Shown here: positions 1 to 6,116 of the stretch, in pieces | How positions within the stretch are numbered: the stretch's first letter is position 1 | Layout of the letters: the number at the start of each line of letters is the position of its first letter | Assembly: GCA_039024295.1 (NCBI GenBank) | Contig: JBCDIQ010000320.1 | Location: 1 to 6,917, forward strand | Direction: 5' to 3' | Length of the DNA: 6,917 nucleotides | Origin: JBCDIQ01 sp039024295 | GTDB taxonomy: Bacteria > Bacteroidota > Bacteroidia > J057 | The notes under the pieces: model-generated | What the model saw: the letters and a program-made list of their open reading frames with translations, nothing else | Databases searched by the model: none | Told to the model about the DNA's origin: nothing | Program-made: the position numbers and the translations under genes

Positions 1-1
1 C

Positions 2-1378
2 CGGATGCGAGCCAAAAACTACGAGTCCCTTGGGTACTCCTATTCCAAGATCAATGACTACGGGAAAGCGATTGAGAATTATAAGAAGTACCAGTTTTTG
101 AGCAATAAACTAGGGGATACACAAGGGGAAGCAGCCTCGTTCAACGCCATTGGGCAGGCCTATTTTGCAAAAGGAGACTACAACAATGCCCTGAAGAATT
201 TCAAGAAAGCCCTTACGCTGGTTAAAAGTATCGGAGACCGGGAAGCTCAGGCCCAACTTGAAAGAAACATTGCTATTTGTGAGGCAAAAATAGGAGGGGG
301 TACTGCCAGAACAGAGCTACAGGATGCCCAGACAGAAGCACTCGTTTTCCAGGAGAGATATGAAGTGGTTCGTGACAGCCTACTGGAAGCGCGGCAGATG
401 GTGATGGAAGCCCAAGCTGAGCTGGAGGATAAGGAGGCTGAAATTCAGCAGAAAGAGGAGGTAATCACCACACTAGAAGAAGCCCAAACAGTATTGGCCA
501 GAGAAAAAGAAGTGCTGGCAATGGAGAAAGAAATACAGGATAAACTTATCCTGTATGCGGGTACAGGAGGAGCGATAGCCATTCTTTTGCTTCTCATCAT
601 TGCAGCCCTTGCGGTAAGCAGAAGTCGAATCAAGACCAAAGCAAACCGGGAACTTTCCCAGGAAAAGAAAAAGTCAGACGATCTGTTGAGGAATATCCTA
701 CCCGAACCGATTGCTGAAGAACTCAAGAGGAATCAGGCAAAGGAAGCCCGGCAGCAGAAACAAAAGAAAAAAGGGCAGAAGGCGGCCAAACAAGCCAAAG
801 CCCTTCCGCTGGTACGTCCTATTCCCTACCAACAGGTGTCAGTAATGTTCACGGATTTTAAAGGCTTTACCACGGTCGCTGCGCGTACAGCACCTGAAGT
901 GTTGATCCAAGAACTTAACGAGTGTTTCAATGAATTTGATGAAATTATTGAACGCCATAACCTGGAAAAGATCAAAACCATTGGCGATGCCTACATGTGC
1001 GCAGGAGGCATTCCCAAGCCTAACCGCACCAATGCGCTAGATACCATAGCAGCTGCGATGGAGATGCAGGAGTTTATGAGGAGGTGGAAGGCTGAACGGG
1101 AAAAAAATAACCAGTCTACCTGGGAGCTGCGGATCGGCATTCATACGGGCAAAGTAATCGCCGGGGTAATTGGAAAGAAAAAATTTGCCTACGACATCTG
1201 GGGGGATACTGTGAATATCGCCAGCCGGCTGGAGTCTGCCAGTGAGCCCTGGAAGATCAATATCTCAAAGGTCACCTATGACCTGGTGAAACAGCAGTAT
1301 GAATGTAGCCCCCGGGGACCTCTCCCGATCAAAAACAGGGGGACAGTAGACATGTTTTTTGTTGAAAGGAAGTTATAG
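2..1378 (+). CDS. TPR-coiled-coil-TM class III adenylate cyclase (5'-partial)
   Basis: Probably makes cAMP from ATP at the inner membrane. The frame is open to the left edge, so the gene starts upstream; residues are counted from the Met at position 5. Order seen: about two TPR units (1-90), a Glu/Gln/Lys-rich coiled coil (105-180), one membrane helix (181-204), the linker DDLLRNILPEPIAEELK (225-241), a Lys/Gln-rich stretch (241-266), then the cyclase domain (275-457). The catalytic set is complete: metal-binding Asp284 (FTDFKGF) and Asp328 (KTIGDAYM), adenine-selecting Lys324 and Asp397 (YDIWGD), and transition-state Asn404 and Arg408. Guanylate cyclases carry Glu and Cys at the two selecting positions, so ATP is the predicted substrate. 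The TPR part may be periplasmic if an upstream signal peptide exists, which cannot be seen here. The domain call is firm; the signal sensed is unknown. Confidence 0.93.
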   Translation, partial: RMRAKNYESLGYSYSKINDYGKAIENYKKYQFLSNKLGDTQGEAASFNAIGQAYFAKGDYNNALKNFKKALTLVKSIGDREAQAQLERNIAICEAKIGGGTARTELQDAQTEALVFQERYEVVRDSLLEARQMVMEAQAELEDKEAEIQQKEEVITTLEEAQTVLAREKEVLAMEKEIQDKLILYAGTGGAIAILLLLIIAALAVSRSRIKTKANRELSQEKKKSDDLLRNILPEPIAEELKRNQAKEARQQKQKKKGQKAAKQAKALPLVRPIPYQQVSVMFTDFKGFTTVAARTAPEVLIQELNECFNEFDEIIERHNLEKIKTIGDAYMCAGGIPKPNRTNALDTIAAAMEMQEFMRRWKAEREKNNQSTWELRIGIHTGKVIAGVIGKKKFAYDIWGDTVNIASRLESASEPWKINISKVTYDLVKQQYECSPRGPLPIKNRGTVDMFFVERKL

Positions 1379-1384
1379 CGGGGG

Positions 1385-1414
1385 TTTGTTGCCCCTGATA
1401 TTGTGCTACCTTTG
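1385..1414 (+). promoter_or_regulatory. Bacteroidota-type promoter candidate for the aminotransferase gene
   Basis: TTTG at 1385-1388 and TACCTTTG at 1407-1414 are 18 bases apart. This matches the -33 TTTG/TTG and -7 TAnnTTTG elements of Bacteroidota housekeeping sigma factors. Transcription would begin near 1420, leaving a short leader of roughly 15 bases before the ATG at 1434. No Shine-Dalgarno sequence is seen, as is common in this phylum. The promoter sits in the 55-base gap after the cyclase stop, so the aminotransferase need not depend on cyclase transcription. This is motif matching only. Confidence 0.55.
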
Positions 1415-1433
1415 TGGTAAGGCACTATAGCTC

Positions 1434-2519
1434 ATGAGAAAGACCTTTTTTACTCCTGGCCCGGCACAAATGTATCCTGGCTTGCAGGACCATGTCCAGC
1501 AAGCTTTTGAGGACTACATTCCTTCCATTTCCCACCGGAGTAAACAGTTTGAGCACATCCATCGTCATACTGTAGAAGCACTGCGTGCAGTCATGGGGTT
1601 TCCGCTGGATTTCCAGGTATTTTTCCATAGTTCTGCTACCGAGATTTGGGAAAGGCTGCTACAAAACTGCGTATTCCTTGAGAGCTTCCATTTTGTAAAC
1701 GGTGCCTTTTCCGAACGTTTTTTTGACATCGCTTGCCAGTTAAACTTGGGACCCTACAAGCAGGAAGTTTCCTGGGGGGAAGGGTTCAACTTTTTAAATG
1801 AAGAAGTTCCTGCTACGGTGGAGATGCTCAACTTTACCCACAATGAAACCAGTACTGGCGTTATGACCCCCGTCGAGTCTGTGTATTCATTCAAAGACTC
1901 TCACCCTGATGCAATCATAACCCTGGACACCGTATCCTCAGCTCCCTATGTGCAAGTCGATTGGGGAAAGGTGGATGCCGTTTATTTTTCTGTCCAGAAG
2001 TGCTTTGGACTGCCTGCAGGCCTGGGGGTTCTCATCCTGAGTAGCCGGGCTATCCAGCGCTCCAACATCATTGCAGATAGTGGCACCTCTACCGGGTCGT
2101 ATCATAGTTTTCAGGCTCAGGAAGCAAAAGCATTAAAGCATCAGACCCCAGAAACCCCCAATGTGTTGGGCATATACCTGCTTGGGAAGGTATGCGAAGA
2201 CCTTGCAGAAGGAGGAATCGGGCGCCTGCGCTGGGACACCAATGGCAAAGCAGCATTGATGTACGATTTTTTCGAAAAGCATGATCGCTTCGAACCATTT
2301 GTACAAGATCGCAGTGTCCGCTCCAGAACGGTGCTGGTGATGGATGTAGCTGAAGGTTCCCACGGCCTCCTTAGCTATTTGGGAGAAAAAGGATTAATAT
2401 TAGGAGACGGCTATGGTAAAATGAAAGGTCAGCAAATTCGCATTGCCAACTTCCCGGCTATCAGCATGGAGCAAGTGGAGGAATTGCTGGCTGCCATTCA
2501 GGCCTTCGATAAAGGATAA
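1434..2519 (+). CDS. Class V PLP-dependent aminotransferase, phosphoserine aminotransferase-like
   Basis: A cytosolic fold-type I PLP enzyme of 361 residues, the usual size for SerC and for serine/alanine-glyoxylate aminotransferases. Visible motifs: N-terminal FTPGPA (6-11), HRSKQF (34-39) as in SerC substrate binding, SSATE (66-70) in the cofactor-phosphate loop, NETSTGV (137-143), Asp165 in LDTVSSAP for the pyridine nitrogen, Schiff-base Lys189 in SVQKCFGLPAG, HQTPETPN (236-243), and Arg336 in RIANFP for the substrate carboxylate. HRSK, NETxxGV and HxTPxTPN favour a SerC-type role: 3-phosphohydroxypyruvate plus glutamate gives phosphoserine and 2-oxoglutarate. However, the loop is SSATE, not the GGASxQ form of classical SerC, so serine-pyruvate or alanine-glyoxylate activity remains possible and no symbol is given. 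The ATG at 1434 is fixed by an in-frame TAG at 1428-1430. Confidence 0.9.
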   Translation: MRKTFFTPGPAQMYPGLQDHVQQAFEDYIPSISHRSKQFEHIHRHTVEALRAVMGFPLDFQVFFHSSATEIWERLLQNCVFLESFHFVNGAFSERFFDIACQLNLGPYKQEVSWGEGFNFLNEEVPATVEMLNFTHNETSTGVMTPVESVYSFKDSHPDAIITLDTVSSAPYVQVDWGKVDAVYFSVQKCFGLPAGLGVLILSSRAIQRSNIIADSGTSTGSYHSFQAQEAKALKHQTPETPNVLGIYLLGKVCEDLAEGGIGRLRWDTNGKAALMYDFFEKHDRFEPFVQDRSVRSRTVLVMDVAEGSHGLLSYLGEKGLILGDGYGKMKGQQIRIANFPAISMEQVEELLAAIQAFDKG

Positions 2520-2612
2520 GGTGCATCCTTTTTGATGGGTTCGAAGTCTGTTAGGTACTGACAGGCTTTTCTGGCCACATTTCCTGTTCTGTCTTTCTCC
2601 GACCCCTGTTCT

Positions 2613-3863
2613 ATGTTCGATCTGGATAAATGGGAGGAAATTTACCTCGCAATCAAAAAAAATAAACTCCGAACAGCACTGACTGCTTTTGGGATGTTCT
2701 GGGGAATCTTCCTGTTAATTGTGATGCTAGGGGCCAGTAGCGGGTTAGAAAACGGTGCTTCCTCACAGTTTGACGTTGCCCGGAATGCCCTCTTTGTTTG
2801 GACACGCCGTACTTCTATCCCTTACCAAGGGTACCAGCCAGGGCGAAGTGTTGAACTGGTCAATGAAGACAGGGAACTGATTCTTTCCCATGTTCCGGGG
2901 GTACAGGTGGTTACTCCCCGGCTGCGGGTGGATAACGCTTCTCTTGCGACCTACAAAAATAAACAAGCTACCTTTTCCACTTATGGAGATAGGCCGGACA
3001 TCCTTAAGGTGAAGCCCATGCCTATCCGGTCTGGCAGGTTTTTGAATGAGGAAGACCTGGAAGATCGGAGAAAAGTTATAGCCATAGGTGAGCGGGTACG
3101 GGACCTGCTGTTTGAGCCGGGAGAAGAGCCTTTGGGAAAATACATTCAACTGGGGGAAGTGTACTTTCAGGTGGTAGGGGTATTTGGGACCAATTCTACC
3201 AACGATGATGCTATTGACGATGTGCAGAGCATTTACATGCCCATCTCAACCATGCAGGCTACCTACAACATTGCGGATCGTATTGGTTGGTTTGCCATGC
3301 TGCCAAAAGATGGTGTGCCAGCTGCTCAGGTAGAGGAACAGGTAAAACAGCTTTTAGGTCGAAAGTACCATGTGAGTCCGGAAGATCGGCGGGCTTTTGG
3401 CTCTGCCAACGTAGAAGAGCAGTTCGCCGATATTCAGAATATATTGATAGGTATTCGTGGGTTCAGTTGGCTGGTGGCGATAGGAACCATCATTTCTGGA
3501 ATTGTAGGAGTAGCCAATATTATGGCAATTACCGTTAAGGAGCGCACCAGGGAGTTTGGCATCCGAAAGTCGCTGGGGGCCACGCCCATTTCCATCATCA
3601 GCATGATAACCCAGGAGGCAGTAGTTCTAAGTGCAGTTTCGGGCTATATTGGGCTGCTGCTGGGGGTACTGTTCATTGAGGGGATCAACGGATTGATGTC
3701 CCAGCTAGGGGCACGTAATCCCTATTTTGCCAACCCGGAAGTTGACTTTGAGACGGCTATTTGGGCCATCGGTCTACTGTTGGTTTCCGGAATAATCGCA
3801 GGATTGATCCCAGGTATACGCGCCGCCAGTATTGACCCCGTACTTGCCCTGAGAGATGAATAG
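2613..3863 (+). CDS. MacB/FtsX-type ABC transporter permease
   Basis: Inner-membrane permease of the MacB/LolC/FtsX group, 416 residues. It has one N-terminal membrane helix (about 23-43), a large periplasmic MacB_PCD-like domain (about 44-280), then three membrane helices (about 284-306, 328-356 and 381-403) forming the FtsX domain. Family signatures are VANIMAITVKERTREFGIRKSLGA (301-324; the KERTREFGIRKSLGA portion is the cytoplasmic coupling region) and the C-terminal AASIDPVLALRDE. Such proteins are mechanotransmitters: a separate MacB/LolD-type ATPase drives them to move lipoproteins, peptides or drugs to a partner beyond the inner membrane. No ATPase or HlyD-like adaptor gene lies in the window, so partner and substrate are unknown. 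The start follows a 93-base gap after the aminotransferase; no clear promoter was seen there. An intrinsic terminator follows the stop. Confidence 0.93.
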   Translation: MFDLDKWEEIYLAIKKNKLRTALTAFGMFWGIFLLIVMLGASSGLENGASSQFDVARNALFVWTRRTSIPYQGYQPGRSVELVNEDRELILSHVPGVQVVTPRLRVDNASLATYKNKQATFSTYGDRPDILKVKPMPIRSGRFLNEEDLEDRRKVIAIGERVRDLLFEPGEEPLGKYIQLGEVYFQVVGVFGTNSTNDDAIDDVQSIYMPISTMQATYNIADRIGWFAMLPKDGVPAAQVEEQVKQLLGRKYHVSPEDRRAFGSANVEEQFADIQNILIGIRGFSWLVAIGTIISGIVGVANIMAITVKERTREFGIRKSLGATPISIISMITQEAVVLSAVSGYIGLLLGVLFIEGINGLMSQLGARNPYFANPEVDFETAIWAIGLLLVSGIIAGLIPGIRAASIDPVLALRDE

Positions 3864-3869
3864 GACCAA

Positions 3870-4409
3870 TTAATGAATGGCTGCCAACAGGCTTTGTGCC
3901 TGTTCTTTTTTGAATGTTCCCTCAGGTCCGTTCGCAATCGCCTCCAGTAGAGGAGCAGCTTCCATGGAATTGCCAGATTTCATTTGAGCAAGGGCTGCAT
4001 ACCATTTTGCCTCTGCTTCAAAAGGTTGGCCGGAGGGATTAAGCACCTTGTCAAAATCGTCCAGAGCAGACTGCGGGTCATTTACCGAAAGCCTACAGAC
4101 CCCCCGATAAAAAGTAAGGGTTTGCCCCACAGAATCATGTTGCTCAATGAAATGAAGGGCTTCAAGTGCAGATTTATACTCCTGCTTATGGTAAGCCCTG
4201 AAAAATTCGGAACGAAGGCTATCCGCGTCCATGGATTGGGCAGAAACGTCGGCTGGGAAGGGCTCGAAGTTTTCCTCGAATAGCACAGCATGAGAAACCT
4301 TGGATACTGAGGCAGATGCTTTAGCAGGATCGATGTCCTGACAGGAATAACACAGACCCGATACGACAACAAGTATCGCAAACAGAAAGGAAGATGACTT
4401 AACATTCAT
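3870..4409 (-). CDS. Small TPR-repeat lipoprotein
   Basis: Predicted envelope lipoprotein of 179 residues, not recognised as a named gene. The N terminus has basic Lys4, a hydrophobic core (8-19) and a candidate lipidated Cys23 within LCYSCQD. The -3 residue is Cys, so the lipobox is imperfect but acceptable for Bacteroidota. After a Ser/Ala-rich spacer comes LFEENFEPFP (43-52), then about three TPR-like helical pairs (66-93, 97-124 and 133-160) with small residues at the A-helix positions (YRGVCRL, ALDDFDKVL, WYAALAQM, AAPLLEAI). TPRs bind proteins or peptides; the partner is unknown. The gene converges on the ABC permease with six bases between stops. It is separated from the upstream head-GIN gene by a strong terminator, so it needs its own promoter. 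No leftward terminator is visible after it. Confidence 0.82.
   Translation of the reverse strand: MNVKSSSFLFAILVVVSGLCYSCQDIDPAKASASVSKVSHAVLFEENFEPFPADVSAQSMDADSLRSEFFRAYHKQEYKSALEALHFIEQHDSVGQTLTFYRGVCRLSVNDPQSALDDFDKVLNPSGQPFEAEAKWYAALAQMKSGNSMEAAPLLEAIANGPEGTFKKEQAQSLLAAIH
3886..3911 (+). terminator. Intrinsic terminator of the ABC permease gene, inside the opposing gene
   Basis: AACAGGC (3886-3892), a five-base loop TTTGT, then GCCTGTT (3898-3904) form a perfect 7-bp stem, followed by CTTTTTT (3905-3911). This is the classic rho-independent form for rightward transcription ending 22 bases after the permease stop. It lies wholly inside the last codons of the leftward TPR lipoprotein gene. 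Read leftward, the hairpin is preceded by the A tract and followed by GGC, so it should not terminate leftward transcripts well. Confidence 0.8.
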
Positions 4410-4446
4410 GGGAAAAAGAAATTTTCACGTCTGTACCTAATCCTTC

Positions 4447-4454
4447 TAAAGATA
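4447..4454 (-). promoter_or_regulatory. Weak -7 element candidate for the TPR lipoprotein gene
   Basis: On the minus strand, TATCTTTA (4454 down to 4447) differs from TAnnTTTG only at the last base and lies 37 bases before the ATG. The nearest upstream TTG is 15 bases away, shorter than the usual 17-23, and falls within the tail of the preceding terminator. A promoter is expected here because the terminator isolates the gene, but this particular match is tentative. Confidence 0.3.
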
Positions 4455-4473
4455 CGAGGTTTAGGCAGGCAAT

Positions 4474-4512
4474 AAAAATCCCTGGAGGAATGCCTCCAGG
4501 GAACCAATTTTT
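4474..4512. terminator. Strong hairpin terminator after the head-GIN gene, possibly bidirectional
   Basis: TCCCTGGAGG (4479-4488), a four-base loop AATG, and CCTCCAGGGA (4493-4502) make a perfect 10-bp GC-rich stem. Read leftward, it is followed at once by TTTTT (complement of 4474-4478), an intrinsic terminator starting 27 bases after the head-GIN stop. Read rightward, TTTTT (4508-4512) follows only after ACCAA, so rightward activity would be weaker. It separates the head-GIN transcript from the TPR lipoprotein gene. Confidence 0.85.
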
Positions 4513-4528
4513 ATAGAAAATTATACGC

Positions 4529-5242
4529 TTATTTCTCTGTCGAAGATTCGAAGCCGCCGGACTTATGAACGATTGTGCCCCCAAGGGTAGCGCGCGTTTC
4601 TACCGAAGCCGGTTCCCCGTAGTAGGTAAGCTTTCCTCCCGTACTGACATAAGCTTGTAGCTCCTTGAGCGGTTTCAACATCATGATGCCGCCGGTGGTA
4701 ACTTTTACCTGAGCCATATTCACCAGTAAATTAGGAGCCTGAAAGTATCCGCCCGTATTGGCCTCGCCAATGATTTCCAGAACTTTTCCTTCCAGTTCGA
4801 TTCTTCCGCCTTCAGTAGATTTTGCTTCTAGCTTTTCTGCTGCCAGTAAGGCAGAAATTTTTCCCCCTATCTCCGCATCCAAACTCACTTTATCAGCCGT
4901 AAGCTTTTCCATGGTCATGACATGGGCACCTGAGGAAGCCACGATGCCGTTCAGTTCTACGTAGCTGACCTTAACAATGATGTTTGCCTTGCTGTAAATA
5001 CCGGGCTTGGTTCGTATCCGAAGGGTGGAACCCGATACATCTGTGAGTACTTTTCCTGGTGAAACATTTGTCGTCTCAATTCTGAGAGAATTTTCTTCTC
5101 CCGGTGCCAATTCGACTTGGATTTTGCCTGTTACCACAACCCTGTCGAAATCGTCTATTGAGCGTTCTTGCCATTCCTGGGCATCAATTTCTGACCCGCC
5201 GGCAAACACCACCATACATACAATTAATTTCAGTGCTTTCAT
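4529..5242 (-). CDS. Exported head-GIN domain protein (DUF2807 family)
   Basis: Secreted or envelope protein of 237 residues from the chosen Met at 5242. This start gives a clean signal peptide: Lys2/Lys5, hydrophobic core 6-15, likely cleavage after IDA (19-21). The longer frame back to 5290 would put polar, His/Lys-rich residues ahead of it. The mature part opens with RSIDDFDRVVVTGKIQVEL (27-45) and continues through SLRIET and STLRIRT, the pattern of the DUF2807 head-GIN domain, thought to form a right-handed beta-helix-like fold. From 105 to 222, Gly or Gly-Gly turns recur every 18-21 residues (105, 126, 145, 164, 184, 202, 221). No enzymatic residues are apparent. Molecular function is unknown for the family; a role in adhesion or surface structure is only suggested by the family name. 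A strong terminator follows. Confidence 0.88.
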   Translation of the reverse strand: MKALKLIVCMVVFAGGSEIDAQEWQERSIDDFDRVVVTGKIQVELAPGEENSLRIETTNVSPGKVLTDVSGSTLRIRTKPGIYSKANIIVKVSYVELNGIVASSGAHVMTMEKLTADKVSLDAEIGGKISALLAAEKLEAKSTEGGRIELEGKVLEIIGEANTGGYFQAPNLLVNMAQVKVTTGGIMMLKPLKELQAYVSTGGKLTYYGEPASVETRATLGGTIVHKSGGFESSTEK

Positions 5243-5391
5243 GTGCTTGTTGTGTTTGTTATAAGAACGGAAAATATGTCCATAGGTCACATCGAAGCTA
5301 ACTGGGCGAGAGATTATCCCTCCTGAAGGTGGAAAAAAGTTCTATGAGCAGGGAGGAGAAACCGTTTTTGTGCGGAATTTACCACAAATTT

Positions 5392-6039
5392 TTAAGGTGC
5401 AAGGCGTTCGATTTTCCACATCTCTCCTTCCAGGGAATACAAAATACGGTCATGTAAGCGACTAGGACGGCCTTGCCAAAATTCCATGCGATGGGGCTTG
5501 AGCCGCCAGCCCCCCCAGTATTCCGGCCGGGGGATGGTTTCCATTTCTTTGAACTCTTCAGAATAATGGGCAACAATCCGTTCTAGTTCTTCCCGGCTGT
5601 GCAGCACTTCGCTTTGGGGAGATGACCATGCCCCAATCTGGCTTCCTCGGTCACGCTTTCCATAATAAACATCGGACTCGTCTTCAGAAACTTTCCGGAC
5701 TTCCCCTTCTATGCGAATTTGGCGTTCCAGCTCAGGCCAGAAAAACTGCAAGGAAGCCTTGGGATTGGCGAGCATTTCACGGCTTTTCCGGCTCTGGTAA
5801 TTGGTGTAAAAGACAAATCCGCGTTCATCAAACCCCTTTAGCAGCACAATGCGGCTGGAAGGTTGCCCTTCAACAGAGGTGGCTAGTGTCATGGCATTTG
5901 CCTCTAATTCGGTTACCTCCAGGATTTCCTTAAACCACATATCAAATTGCTTGATAGGGTGTGATCGAACTTCGGTTTCGTGAAGGCTGTGCTTTTTATA
6001 CTCTTTGCGAAGGTTCGCAATGTCATTTGCGTTTTGCAT
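5392..6039 (-). CDS. pdxH: Pyridoxamine 5'-phosphate oxidase
   Basis: FMN-dependent oxidase making pyridoxal 5'-phosphate from pyridoxine or pyridoxamine 5'-phosphate, the last step of B6 synthesis and salvage; cytosolic homodimer. The 215 residues match the family's usual length and are collinear with E. coli PdxH. Seen: N-terminal LRKEY (10-14); FMN-binding SSRIVLLKGFD (61-71) with Arg63 and Lys68; FYTNYQSRKSRE (77-88) with Arg84/Lys85; FFWPELERQIRIEG (99-112) with Gln107; and the C-terminal signature MEFWQGRPSRLHDR (185-198) with Trp188, Arg194 and His196. The chain ends in WKIERLAP, the standard terminus. The start at 6039 gives the expected N-terminal length and lies 23 bases from a consensus -7 element. 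It is divergent from cutA. No strong terminator was found in the 149 bases before the head-GIN gene, so readthrough into it is possible. Confidence 0.97.
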   Translation of the reverse strand: MQNANDIANLRKEYKKHSLHETEVRSHPIKQFDMWFKEILEVTELEANAMTLATSVEGQPSSRIVLLKGFDERGFVFYTNYQSRKSREMLANPKASLQFFWPELERQIRIEGEVRKVSEDESDVYYGKRDRGSQIGAWSSPQSEVLHSREELERIVAHYSEEFKEMETIPRPEYWGGWRLKPHRMEFWQGRPSRLHDRILYSLEGEMWKIERLAP

Positions 6040-6061
6040 CTGAGGTCAATTTGTTATCAAT

Positions 6062-6093
6062 CAAATATACGATCTACCCTCTTTACCCCTCAA
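6062..6093 (-). promoter_or_regulatory. Bacteroidota-type promoter candidate for pdxH
   Basis: On the minus strand, TTG (complement of 6091-6093) is followed after 21 bases by TATATTTG (complement of 6062-6069), an exact match to TAnnTTTG with allowed spacing. Transcription would start near 6056, about 16 bases before the pdxH ATG. It occupies the 77-base divergent gap with cutA. Confidence 0.62.
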
Positions 6094-6116
6094 CCGAAAA
6101 ATTGTTTATTTGTCAT

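Noticed and set aside
445..726. Minus-strand open frame inside the cyclase gene, possible antisense protein.
   Set aside because: Low-complexity Ser-rich translation with no domain features, antisense to the coiled coil and TM region; a shadow of the real gene.
1381..1395. GGGG-N7-CCCC hairpin just after the cyclase stop, considered as a terminator.
   Set aside because: Only a 4-bp stem with a seven-base loop and no T tract; it overlaps the better-supported promoter of the next gene.
4758..4964. Plus-strand frame antisense to the head-GIN gene.
   Set aside because: Ser/Ala-rich translation mirrors the real gene's codon pattern; no start context or motif.
5243..5290. N-terminal extension of the head-GIN protein back to the ATG at 5290.
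   Set aside because: It adds 16 polar residues ahead of an otherwise standard signal peptide; the Met at 5242 fits export.
5319..5356. CCTCC/GGAGG inverted repeat in the gap between pdxH and the head-GIN gene, considered as a terminator or operator.
   Set aside because: Only five pairs with a 28-base loop and no T tract; expected by chance.
5622..5933. Plus-strand frame of about 100 codons antisense to pdxH.
   Set aside because: pdxH is unmistakable on the other strand; this translation shows no recognisable domain.
6105..6112. TTTATTTG as a -7 element for cutA.
   Set aside because: It ends four bases before the cutA ATG and has no TTG at the right distance.
5961..6116. Upstream extension of cutA in the same frame.
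   Set aside because: It overlaps the start of pdxH on the other strand and adds 52 residues unlike any CutA; the Met at 6117 gives family length.
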